20,509 nucleotides of DNA, taken from the NCBI GenBank assembly GCA_964643045.1, contig CAZXSC010000047.1, positions 1-20,509 of the forward strand, written 5' to 3'. The notes under the pieces were generated by a model. It ran no database searches and was not told where the DNA came from. It worked only from the letters and a program-made list of their open reading frames with translations. This DNA is from TMED23 sp964643045 (lineage in GTDB: Bacteria; Pseudomonadota; Alphaproteobacteria; Rhodospirillales; UBA2165). Each line of letters starts with the position of its first letter. Position 1 is the stretch's first letter. Positions 1-7,232 of the stretch are shown here, one piece after another. Made by a program: the position numbers and the translations under genes.

Positions 1-1064
1 AACATCCCATGATTGAGTTGGTGAAAGCCTGCCAAAGTAACAAACTGAAACTTATAACCCATCTCACCTAATTCTTTTTGAAAATTTTCTATTGTCTTTG
101 AATCCAAATTATCTGCCCAATTAAAACTCGGACTGCAATTATATGCTAATAATTTACCAGGAAATTTTGCATGTATAGCTTGAGCAAATTGACGCGCCTC
201 ATCCAGGTTAGGTTTTGAAGTCTCCCACCATAGCATATCTGCATAGGGCGCGTATGAAAGCTGGCGGGAGATACATGCTTCAACGCCGCACTTAATGTTG
301 TAAAAGCCTTCAAGGGTTCGCTCCTTTGATTCAATGAAAGGACGGTCACGTTCATCAATATCGCTGGTCAGTAGCTTGGCGCTTTCAGCATCTGTCCGAG
401 AAACTATAAGGGTCGGCACTCCCATAATATCGGCAGCTAATCGCGCCGCTGTTAAATTACGAATGTGTTGACCTGTCGGGATAAGAACCTTGCCACCTAA
501 ATGACCACACTTCTTTTCTGAAGCTAACTGGTCTTCAAAATGGACCGCTGCCGTCCCGGCCCCGATAAATGCCTTTGTAAGCTCAAACGCATTTAAAGGT
601 CCCCCAAATCCTGCTTCCGCATCAGCAACAATGGGGGCAAACCAATCACGTTTAACACCACCTTCCGAATGTTCTATCTGATCCGCGCGTTGTAGAGTAC
701 GATTGATTTTGGCAACCAATTCCGGTGCTGCATTAGCTGGGTATAAGCTTTGATCAGGGTACATGGCACCGGCGGTATTTGCGTCAGCAGCAACCTGCCA
801 ACCTGAAAGATAGATGGCTTTGAGGCCGGCTCTAACCTGCTGCATCGCCTGATTACCTGTCATTGCTCCTAACGTATTGACATATTTTTCAGTATGAAGA
901 AGCTCCCATAATCTATTTGCTCCACGTTCCGCCAAGGTCTGATTGATAATAACTGAACCGCGCAGCCTTTCCACATCTTCTGGCTGATAGGACCGCACGA
1001 TACCGTCAAATCGGCCGGCAGGGGCACAAGGTATTAAATTATTAAACTTCGCAGAATTTTTCAC
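1..1064 (-). CDS. aceA: Isocitrate lyase, C-terminus cut off by the window edge
   Basis: Isocitrate lyase splits isocitrate into glyoxylate and succinate, the first glyoxylate-shunt step, needed for growth on acetate, fatty acids or other acetyl-CoA sources. Translating the minus strand from a GTG at 1064 gives an unbroken frame to the left edge, about 354 residues of a family usually near 430, so the C-terminus is missing. Family signatures are visible: the WELLHTEKYVNTLGAMTG stretch near the N-terminus, SGWQVAADAN, the metal-site run VADAEAGFGG, and the catalytic-loop motif KKCGHLGGK with its cysteine. NCSPSFNW follows near the cut end. The GTG is preceded by AGGA with an 8-nt spacing. The gene diverges from an ScfR/RamB-like regulator, a family known to control this gene in other bacteria. 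Identity is near certain; only the start codon is a choice. Confidence 0.97.
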   Translation of the reverse strand, partial: MKNSAKFNNLIPCAPAGRFDGIVRSYQPEDVERLRGSVIINQTLAERGANRLWELLHTEKYVNTLGAMTGNQAMQQVRAGLKAIYLSGWQVAADANTAGAMYPDQSLYPANAAPELVAKINRTLQRADQIEHSEGGVKRDWFAPIVADAEAGFGGPLNAFELTKAFIGAGTAAVHFEDQLASEKKCGHLGGKVLIPTGQHIRNLTAARLAADIMGVPTLIVSRTDAESAKLLTSDIDERDRPFIESKERTLEGFYNIKCGVEACISRQLSYAPYADMLWWETSKPNLDEARQFAQAIHAKFPGKLLAYNCSPSFNWADNLDSKTIENFQKELGEMGYKFQFVTLAGFHQLNHGM

Positions 1065-1202
1065 AGTCTCTTTCCTTATAATTTAAGTTATTAATAATTA
1101 TTTTACTATTTTTATTGAAATGTCCATATCATATTGAATTTATTTAGTATTATTGATATAATTTTGTTACAAATTTTTTGTAATGTTGTAAATTTTGTAA
1201 AT
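1065..1202. promoter_or_regulatory. Divergent aceA / scfR control region
   Basis: This AT-rich stretch of 138 bases separates the aceA start from the chosen regulator start, so it must hold both promoters. On the minus strand a weak promoter for aceA can be proposed (TGGACA at 1121-1126, TAAAAT at 1100-1105, 15-nt spacer, shorter than ideal). The half nearest the regulator is filled with TTGTAA-type repeats, listed separately. If translated, bases 1134-1202 would add a hydrophobic, low-complexity N-terminus to the regulator, which I regard as an artefact. Confidence 0.55.
1164..1200. repeat. TTGTAA repeat cluster, candidate operator
   Basis: Three copies of TTGTAA lie at 1178-1183, 1186-1191 and 1195-1200, with starts 8 and 9 bases apart. 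Just upstream, 1164-1172 reads TTGTTACAA, an inverted repeat of TTGT and ACAA around one base. The last copy sits in TTTTGTAAAT, close to the TTTGCAAA core that I recall for RamB sites in corynebacteria. Position between the divergent starts and repetition suggest a binding site for the adjacent regulator. AT-rich DNA makes chance repeats more likely, so this is only a candidate. Confidence 0.4.
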
Positions 1203-2660
1203 ATGGTTGGGTTGCGCGTGACTATACGTTCACAAAAAGTATTTGCTGGAAACCGCATTCGTCGCCTCCGCCGAGAGTTAAATCTTACTCAAATGCAAAT
1301 GGCCGATGATCTAGGTATCTCTACCAGCTATCTAAATCTACTAGAACGTAATCAGCGCCCATTAAGTGCTCAACTATTGCTGCGCCTAGCGGACGCTTTT
1401 GACATTAACCTCAAAGAATTCTCAGGTGACGACGATAGCCAAGCTGCTGCATCACTGAAAGAAATATTTTCCGACCCCATATTTGATGGCCTAAAACTCT
1501 CGAATCAGGAATTGACGGATCTCGTTGGGGCAAGCCCCTCAGCAGCCCAATCGGTCTTAACCCTTTATCGTGCTTACCGGGAGAGCCTTACAAACAATGC
1601 AGCTATAGCGGAACAACTTGCCAATCAAGAAGGTACAACCACAGCAAACACTTTCCGCTTTCCGATTGAGGAAGTCCGCGACTATTTTCATGATTCGAAT
1701 AATTATTTTCCAGAACTGGAGAATGCCGCTGAAACATTATGGTTAGACGCAAAATTGACCTTAGATAATCTTTACGTTGACCTCAGAAACCACTTAAAAT
1801 CCGCCCATGATATCTCAGCACGTGTCATGCCGATTGACGTTTTGCCCGATACAACTTGGAGATTAGACCGCCATAGTCGCAGATTATTTATTTCAGAAAT
1901 CGTCAAAGTTCCGTCTCGAACATTTCAGCTTGCACTGCACGCTGGTCTTCTTGGTTTCAAAAACCTAATCGACGAAATGGTATTGAACACAGGCCTCAAG
2001 GGTGACGAAGCTAAACAACTCTGTCGTTTAGGGCTCGCGAACTATTTTGCAGGGGCGGTTATTATGCCTTATGAACAATTCCAAACAGCAGCAAAAAAAT
2101 TACGGTATGATATCGATTTACTGTGCCAAAGATTTAGCTCTAGCTACGAGCAAACCACCCATCGGCTTACTACCTTGCAGCGACCAGGCTCTAAAGGAGT
2201 GCCCTTCTTTTTTCTTCGCGTCGATCATGCTGGCAATATATCCAAGCGTTTTAGTGCTTCTGGTTTTCACTTTGCACGATTTGGCGGAACTTGTCCTCGT
2301 TGGAATATACATGAAGCCTTTCGTACACCCGATAAGATCATCCCACAGATTGTAGGAATGGAAGATGGTACTACTTATTTTACAATTTCCCGTACTGTTC
2401 GCAACAAGTCCTTAGGTTACAATATGACAGAACAGCAACTTTCTATTGGCATTGGTTGCAAAACAGATTATGCACGCCAATTAGTTTATGCCGATGGTCT
2501 CAATCTGACAGAGGAAACAGCTGTCACACCAATTGGCGTTAATTGCCGTCTCTGCATGAGAATGAATTGCTACCAACGTGCTAATCCGCCTCTAAACAGA
2601 CAAATTTCTGTTGCTGAAAACTACCGGGGAGTATCTCCTTTTACATTTGCTGAACTTTAG
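1203..2660 (+). CDS. XRE-family regulator, ScfR/RamB type (short-chain fatty acyl / glyoxylate-shunt regulator)
   Basis: A DNA-binding regulator of the ScfR/RamB family, which controls acetate, propionate and glyoxylate-shunt genes. From ATG 1203 it has 485 residues. Residues about 14-73 are a helix-turn-helix (RIRRLRRELNLTQ, then ISTSYLNLLERNQRPL). The middle resembles the IrrE/ImmA-like region but lacks an HExxH zinc-protease motif. The C-terminal family domain contains GGTCPRW, IGIGCKTDYA and a CxxCx4C cluster (C448, C451, C456) followed by YQRANPP. The frame is open back to a TTG at 1134, but those 23 residues are hydrophobic and unlike family starts, which begin shortly before FAG.RIRRLR; a GTG at 1218 is also possible. 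No good Shine-Dalgarno precedes any candidate. Divergence from aceA strongly suggests it regulates that gene and itself. Confidence 0.9.
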   Translation: MVGLRVTIRSQKVFAGNRIRRLRRELNLTQMQMADDLGISTSYLNLLERNQRPLSAQLLLRLADAFDINLKEFSGDDDSQAAASLKEIFSDPIFDGLKLSNQELTDLVGASPSAAQSVLTLYRAYRESLTNNAAIAEQLANQEGTTTANTFRFPIEEVRDYFHDSNNYFPELENAAETLWLDAKLTLDNLYVDLRNHLKSAHDISARVMPIDVLPDTTWRLDRHSRRLFISEIVKVPSRTFQLALHAGLLGFKNLIDEMVLNTGLKGDEAKQLCRLGLANYFAGAVIMPYEQFQTAAKKLRYDIDLLCQRFSSSYEQTTHRLTTLQRPGSKGVPFFFLRVDHAGNISKRFSASGFHFARFGGTCPRWNIHEAFRTPDKIIPQIVGMEDGTTYFTISRTVRNKSLGYNMTEQQLSIGIGCKTDYARQLVYADGLNLTEETAVTPIGVNCRLCMRMNCYQRANPPLNRQISVAENYRGVSPFTFAEL

Positions 2661-2712
2661 CAAATAATAAGTTTTGTTCCAAAAGTAGCTAACTATCAAA
2701 ATGACATTAAAG

Positions 2713-3564
2713 TTACTTAGGCCATTCTACCCGATGAATTTTGTATACTGTGGTCAAATTTTGGTAACTCACCGACAAAGCCGTAACTCCAACAGCTATC
2801 CCTGCATACATAATAAAATATATTGCTAATTTAGTGAGCAAGTCTTGTGTAAGATTACCCACTACATGAAGAGAATTTGAAGCATGTTCGATCAATCCCG
2901 TCGCCATACCATCCAAAATACCCGTAATTAATCCTGTAAGAATTAATATCGCTGCTAATCGTCCGCCATTTCCCTTTGTCAATAATAAAACCTCTCGCAA
3001 AGACAACTTCTGATCTAAGGCCGCGGCTGGCAACCACATTGAAAATCTCGCGTAACATATAATCACAAAAAGAATCGTAATAAGCCCAACCAAAGGTGCA
3101 AAAATAGCTGAGGTTAATGTAACCATAAAAGCGATCAAGCCAATTGGTACGATGAACAAAAATATTTTTAAATTAGACCATAAGAATTTCCAGTGCCTAT
3201 TTTTCCAAAGATAGCAGTCCGATATTTTTACACCTTCTTTGGGTACCAAGTAGAAACGATGCCAGGCAACACTGTATAATGAAAATATACAAATCGTAAA
3301 TATTAACAGCAAAAATGCTGAAAACCCTTGCCACGATGAACCTATAAATAAATAACCCAGGGAATTCTTTGAAAACTGAATGTGTTGGCCAGAAGTTTTA
3401 AAACCGAGAGCATGTTGAAATTCTGGCGGCTGAAAGGCCATTACCAACGTTGATAAAATTGCCAATGTAATCACTGCTGGCAAGGCAAGAAAATAAAATT
3501 GAGTTCGATGGTTCCAACAGAATTTTAAGGCTATGTTTATTGTTGAAAAAATTTCTATCTTCAT
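2713..3564 (-). CDS. Six-helix integral membrane protein of unknown function
   Basis: I do not recognise a characterised family. The 283-residue product has about six hydrophobic segments (roughly residues 23-43, 75-100, 130-153, 155-178, 203-223 and 244-268), little soluble domain, and no signal peptide separate from the first helix. The motif AWHRFYLVPKEG after the second helix resembles a pattern seen in uncharacterised alphaproteobacterial membrane proteins of the YciC-like or glycerophosphodiesterase-membrane-domain type; that resemblance is from memory. AAGGA lies 6 bases before the ATG. It starts 26 bases after rlmN ends, on the same strand, so it is probably the last gene of that transcript. 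It converges with the upstream regulator gene across 52 bases in which no strong terminator is visible. Confidence 0.8.
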   Translation of the reverse strand: MKIEIFSTINIALKFCWNHRTQFYFLALPAVITLAILSTLVMAFQPPEFQHALGFKTSGQHIQFSKNSLGYLFIGSSWQGFSAFLLLIFTICIFSLYSVAWHRFYLVPKEGVKISDCYLWKNRHWKFLWSNLKIFLFIVPIGLIAFMVTLTSAIFAPLVGLITILFVIICYARFSMWLPAAALDQKLSLREVLLLTKGNGGRLAAILILTGLITGILDGMATGLIEHASNSLHVVGNLTQDLLTKLAIYFIMYAGIAVGVTALSVSYQNLTTVYKIHRVEWPK

Positions 3565-3590
3565 CGGGATCCTTTATTGCAGTATCACGT

Positions 3591-4694
3591 CTAAAGTTTC
3601 TGAGATTTTTCACGAGCATATTTTTCAGAATGTTTCCTGGGTTGTTCGCTCGTTGATTTTAATTGCCCACACGCGGCCATAATATCGCGGCCACGAGGCA
3701 TTCTGATTGGAGCACTTAAGCCACGCTCATTGAGAATTTCTGAAAACTGCTTAATTTTATGCGGAGAAGAACACGCGTATTCTACACCTGGCCAAGTATT
3801 AAATGGGATCAGATTGATTTTTGCAGGGATATCTTTTAACAGACGCGCCAATTCTTTAGCATCCGCAGCAGAATCGTTAACACCTTCCAACATAACATAT
3901 TCAAATGTAATACGCCGAGCATTACTTGAACCCGGATATCGGCGACAAGCTGTGAGCAATTCTTTAATCGGATATTTTTTATTTATAGGAACTAAAACAT
4001 CACGGAGTTCATCACGCACTGCATGTAATGAAACTGCTAAACCAACACCTAATTCAGCACCACAGCGTTCAATCATAGGGACAATGCCGGAAGTCGACAA
4101 AGTAATACGCCGCCTAGAGATTGAAATACCTTCCTCATCCATAATGATTCTAAGGGCTTTTGAGACCTCTTCAAAATTGTATAGGGGCTCACCCATTCCC
4201 ATCATTACTACATTTGTAAGCTTGCGATCACGGCCATCCGAAGGCCATTCTTCGTACATATCACGAGCAACCATCATTTGACCTACAATCTCCGCCGACG
4301 TCAGGTTGCGAACGAGTTTTTGGGTGCCAGTGTGGCAAAATGAACAAGTTAAAGTGCACCCGACTTGTGACGAAACACACAGAGCACCGCGGCCATCTTC
4401 TGGAATAAAAACCGCCTCAACTTCGTTGTCATCTTGAGTTTTTAAAAGCCATTTATGGGTGGTATCTTCGGACAATTGGTGGTTAACGATTGTTGGCTTT
4501 TCCAGCACGTAATGATCCAACAATTTTGATCGCAAAGGCTTGCCCAACGATGTCATCTTGGAAAAATCAGTCTCCCCTTGATAATAAATCCAGTGCCACA
4601 ATTGCTTACAACGAAACGGCTTTTCGTTGATTTTAGATAATTCAGCCTCTAATTCTATTCGAGAAAGACCAATTAAGTTTCTTTTTTGCACCAT
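3591..4694 (-). CDS. rlmN: Dual-specificity rRNA/tRNA adenine C2 methyltransferase RlmN
   Basis: A cytosolic radical-SAM enzyme that methylates C2 of A2503 in 23S rRNA and A37 in some tRNAs, supporting translational fidelity. Of 367 residues, the radical-SAM cluster is C113, C117 and C120 (CTLTCSFC). The Cys in GALCVSSQVGC (C106) corresponds to the conserved Cys preceding the cluster, C342 in AACGQL is the methyl-carrying cysteine, and E93 matches the conserved glutamate. The SAM-binding MMGMGEPLYN and the RRITLSTSG, LAVSLHA and LIPFNTW motifs are all present, so it looks fully functional. The charged tail after residue 346 is probably disordered. It starts 10 bases after the IalB-family gene, giving a tight operon. 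An antisense frame of 183 codons inside it is a shadow. Confidence 0.97.
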   Translation of the reverse strand: MVQKRNLIGLSRIELEAELSKINEKPFRCKQLWHWIYYQGETDFSKMTSLGKPLRSKLLDHYVLEKPTIVNHQLSEDTTHKWLLKTQDDNEVEAVFIPEDGRGALCVSSQVGCTLTCSFCHTGTQKLVRNLTSAEIVGQMMVARDMYEEWPSDGRDRKLTNVVMMGMGEPLYNFEEVSKALRIIMDEEGISISRRRITLSTSGIVPMIERCGAELGVGLAVSLHAVRDELRDVLVPINKKYPIKELLTACRRYPGSSNARRITFEYVMLEGVNDSAADAKELARLLKDIPAKINLIPFNTWPGVEYACSSPHKIKQFSEILNERGLSAPIRMPRGRDIMAACGQLKSTSEQPRKHSEKYAREKSQKL

Positions 4695-4704
4695 TAAACA
4701 CCAT

Positions 4705-5223
4705 CTATTTTACACCACAGGCCTTGCCAATGGCCTTATATGCCGAGGAAAAACCTATTAAGGAATACTTGTCTTCCGTTCTGGTACCCCTTGTTGAAAC
4801 GCCTGTGACCGTCAAAGATTTACCTCGAATCATCATTTTAAGAATTCTTGGCTCAATTTCATCACGCGCCCATGCTGTTCCCCGATCTGTAAATAATTTT
4901 ATTATTTGGCCGTCTATATTCAGCATAACCTCACTATTTTTTTTATAAATATAACCAGCTCGTAATTCAAAAATATCGCGTTTTTTTTCCCCGGGGCGAT
5001 GAGTTACAAGAATGTATGTATTCCCTCGCGAAGTGTATTTACCTGTTTCCTTCTTTGGTACACTAGCAATATAACAGATTTTATTTTTACCCTTGCCATC
5101 GAAAAAGGCACTCCAGTTTTCAAAACTAGAAATTAACGTTTGCGCTTGACCTAAATTAAGAAAACAGAAAATGCCATTAATTATAATCAGGGCAGAAAAA
5201 AATATCGTGGGTGAATAAATCAC
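4705..5223 (-). CDS. Invasion-associated locus B (IalB) family exported protein
   Basis: A small secreted protein of the IalB family, named for Bartonella invasion but widespread in non-pathogenic alphaproteobacteria, where its role is poorly known. The 172 residues begin with a hydrophobic signal peptide (about residues 5-24) with likely cleavage near GQAQ (25-28). The mature part has the family pattern FENWSAF...KICYIAS, VTHRPGEKKRDIFELRAGY, TDRGTAWARD and GFSSAYKAIGKACG. Cysteines C50 and C169 probably form a disulphide, fitting a periplasmic location. The start is GTG 5223 with AAGGA about 11 bases upstream, a longer spacing than ideal. It lies 14 bases after the SpoU-type methyltransferase and 10 before rlmN, so it is co-transcribed with RNA-modification genes although its product acts outside the cytoplasm. 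Confidence 0.9.
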   Translation of the reverse strand: MIYSPTIFFSALIIINGIFCFLNLGQAQTLISSFENWSAFFDGKGKNKICYIASVPKKETGKYTSRGNTYILVTHRPGEKKRDIFELRAGYIYKKNSEVMLNIDGQIIKLFTDRGTAWARDEIEPRILKMMIRGKSLTVTGVSTRGTRTEDKYSLIGFSSAYKAIGKACGVK

Positions 5224-5237
5224 GAAATCGACAATCC

Positions 5238-5804
5238 TTAGTGCTTATCTATTGGTGGTGTATCCAAATATTTATCCATTTTCTTACTCATTAGTGGCCC
5301 GCCATAAGCGTGTCTAGGCAATGCCTCTGGCTCACCACCCGAAGTAACCGGCCTGCGGGCAAATTTGCCTAACGACCTTATTCTATCATACATTACTATT
5401 GCACCGGCGAGACCAACATTGATGCAAAATTTTGTTGGTATTCTTATCGTATAGGCACATCTTTCAATTGACTCTGGTGATAATGTTCCACGCTCCGGTC
5501 CTAGTAGATATGCCGCCTGACGGGGATGATGAAAACTAGGGAGATCAATCGCGTCTTCAATAAGTTCAACCCCAACCAAATCACACCCCCGAGGAAGGGT
5601 CATGTCGTCTATTTTTGGGAAACTATAAAATGGTACGTGGGAAGGCGCATCGGATGTATCGGAAAGACGACCTTCTCGCTGAGTGTAAGCTGCATTAACC
5701 GTGAATAGAAAATCGGCGTCAAAAGCATGAGCGGAGCGAAACAAACTCCCCAAATTCATCGTTTTATGAATTCTTTCCGCACCAATACCGAAAAACCCGC
5801 GCAA
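5238..5804 (-). CDS. SPOUT (TrmH/SpoU-type) RNA methyltransferase
   Basis: A SAM-dependent 2'-O-ribose methyltransferase of the knotted SPOUT fold; the RNA target (tRNA or rRNA) cannot be read from the sequence. From the chosen start it has 188 residues. SPOUT motif 1 is MNLGSLFRSAHAF (from residue 16, Asn17), motif 2 is YLLGPERGTLS (GPERG at 102-106), and motif 3 is IPTKFCINVGLAGAIVMYDR (near 122-141, Asn129). The longest frame begins with TTG codons at 5819 and 5816, but a GGAGGA at 5809-5814 sits just before a third TTG at 5804. That start gives MRGFFGIG, which matches remembered family N-termini. First gene of a run with the IalB-family protein, rlmN and a membrane protein. Confidence 0.92.
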   Translation of the reverse strand: MRGFFGIGAERIHKTMNLGSLFRSAHAFDADFLFTVNAAYTQREGRLSDTSDAPSHVPFYSFPKIDDMTLPRGCDLVGVELIEDAIDLPSFHHPRQAAYLLGPERGTLSPESIERCAYTIRIPTKFCINVGLAGAIVMYDRIRSLGKFARRPVTSGGEPEALPRHAYGGPLMSKKMDKYLDTPPIDKH

Positions 5805-5808
5805 TTCT

Positions 5809-5814
5809 TCCTCC
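5809..5814 (-). promoter_or_regulatory. Ribosome-binding site deciding the TTG start of the SPOUT methyltransferase
   Basis: The minus strand reads GGAGGA here, followed by GAA-type spacing and TTG at 5802-5804 (five bases after GGAGG). The upstream TTG codons at 5819 and 5816 have no comparable site, so this motif fixes the start. Confidence 0.75.
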
Positions 5815-5885
5815 AACAAGATTATTAAGCCGCAACATTATCAAACAAATTATTTTATTTTAAGTAAACGGTCGATAATACACGA

Positions 5886-7109
5886 TCACTTAGCTACCGT
5901 TGCCGATGCAGGAAGTGTGCTCGATTCATTGATCGGCAAATGAAGTAAAGCAGCTAAAATTCCTAAAGCAATGGCCATTTGCCATATCAAATCATAGGAG
6001 CCAAATAAATCAAACAAATATCCCCCCAACCAAACCGACGCGAAAGCACCTACTTGATGAGAACAAAAAACAATTCCAGCTAAAGTAGCGAGATATCTAA
6101 CCCCAAAAAGCTGACCTACCAACGCATTTGTTAAGGGAACCGTGGCTAACCATAAAAACCCAATACAAAAACAGAAAATGAGTACCGAGGCAGGAGATAT
6201 AGGAATAATAATAAAGACTGTAATTACAATCGCTCTCAGAAAATAGATAGTGCTCAATAAATATTTTTTACTGTATTTGTCACCAAGATATCCCGCCACG
6301 ATAGTGCCAACTAGGTTTGTTATTCCTATCATGCTAATAGCTGCTCCCGGCAACCAACTAGGCATGTTTTGAGTCTGAAGATATGTCGGCAGGTGAGCCA
6401 TGATGAACATCACATGAAAACCACAAACGAAAAATCCCGCAGTAAGAAATAGATATCCAGAATGTTTGCGTGCCCGGTCTAATGCTTGGGGCAGCGTTTC
6501 AGTATATTGCTCAGATTCATCCGAATTCTTGCCCCTTAGAAAGTAAGCTAAAGGTATTATCAGGAGAAGCATAACCGCGAGAATCGAAAGAGCATCCTGC
6601 CAACCATATGTATTAATTGTAAATTGATTGAAAGGTGCCAATAAAATCTGACCGCCGGTACCCGTGCCACTAGCGATGCCAAAAAATAGACTGCGCCGAT
6701 TGGCTGGAACATTACGTGCAATAACAGACATCAAAACTGCCCATGTGGTCCCCGACCCGGTAATGCCAATTAAAATACCTGCACTCGCGTGGAGTTCCCA
6801 AATTTGATCGGCATAAGCAAGCCAAACTAGGCCGAGCGATTGCAGAGCTCCAGCAATGGCGATAACACGCCCAGAACCAAATTTATCTGCCAACGCCCCT
6901 ACTACCGGCTGCGAAATCCCCCAAATAAGATTTTGCATGGCGAGTGAAAGGGAGAAAGCGACAATGCCAATGCCAAAAGTTTCTGAAATTGGTGTCTGAA
7001 ATAAACCAAAACTTTGACGGGTACCCATAGAGAGAAGAATGACCAGGCTGGAACAAAATACAACTAAGATAGCTTTTAATGAAACGTTCTCTTTTATAGT
7101 TTCGACCAT
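5886..7109 (-). CDS. MFS transporter, monocarboxylate/oxalate-formate-like
   Basis: A 407-residue inner-membrane major facilitator with about 12 hydrophobic segments. The conserved loop-2 signature GALADKFGSGRV is at residues 71-82, and TM1 carries the GTRQSFGLF pattern (Arg31) typical of the bacterial branch containing monocarboxylate and oxalate/formate-type carriers. A charged central loop lies near residues 190-215. The ATG is preceded by AGGAGAG with 7-nt spacing. It lies 123 bases downstream of acetoacetyl-CoA synthetase on the same strand, so uptake of acetoacetate or a similar short carboxylate is plausible but is inferred from position only; the substrate cannot be read from the sequence. 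An 81-base gap separates it from the RNA-methyltransferase operon, which may have its own promoter. Confidence 0.85.
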   Translation of the reverse strand: MVETIKENVSLKAILVVFCSSLVILLSMGTRQSFGLFQTPISETFGIGIVAFSLSLAMQNLIWGISQPVVGALADKFGSGRVIAIAGALQSLGLVWLAYADQIWELHASAGILIGITGSGTTWAVLMSVIARNVPANRRSLFFGIASGTGTGGQILLAPFNQFTINTYGWQDALSILAVMLLLIIPLAYFLRGKNSDESEQYTETLPQALDRARKHSGYLFLTAGFFVCGFHVMFIMAHLPTYLQTQNMPSWLPGAAISMIGITNLVGTIVAGYLGDKYSKKYLLSTIYFLRAIVITVFIIIPISPASVLIFCFCIGFLWLATVPLTNALVGQLFGVRYLATLAGIVFCSHQVGAFASVWLGGYLFDLFGSYDLIWQMAIALGILAALLHLPINESSTLPASATVAK

Positions 7110-7232
7110 ATTTCTCTCCTACAAGCTAAGTAAAATGAATCAATACCATTATGAATCTTAGCCATCAAAAGTTGATAGCGCAAACAAGGGTACATCTTTA
7201 GAAACTTCTCCTCCAAACCGGGCTTTCTGGAA

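Noticed and set aside
146..358. 70-codon minus-strand frame inside aceA
   Set aside because: Wrong frame; the in-frame translation is conserved isocitrate lyase.
1134..1202. TTG start and 23 extra residues on the ScfR-like regulator
   Set aside because: Hydrophobic low-complexity translation of promoter DNA; family proteins begin just before the helix-turn-helix.
2661..2712. Possible hairpin terminator between the regulator and the membrane-protein gene
   Set aside because: Only an 8-base imperfect stem (AAGTAGCT with AGTTACTT) with a loop near 20 bases and no T-run.
3730..4281. 183-codon plus-strand frame opposite rlmN
   Set aside because: The minus strand here encodes intact, highly conserved RlmN motifs; the antisense frame has no recognisable domain.
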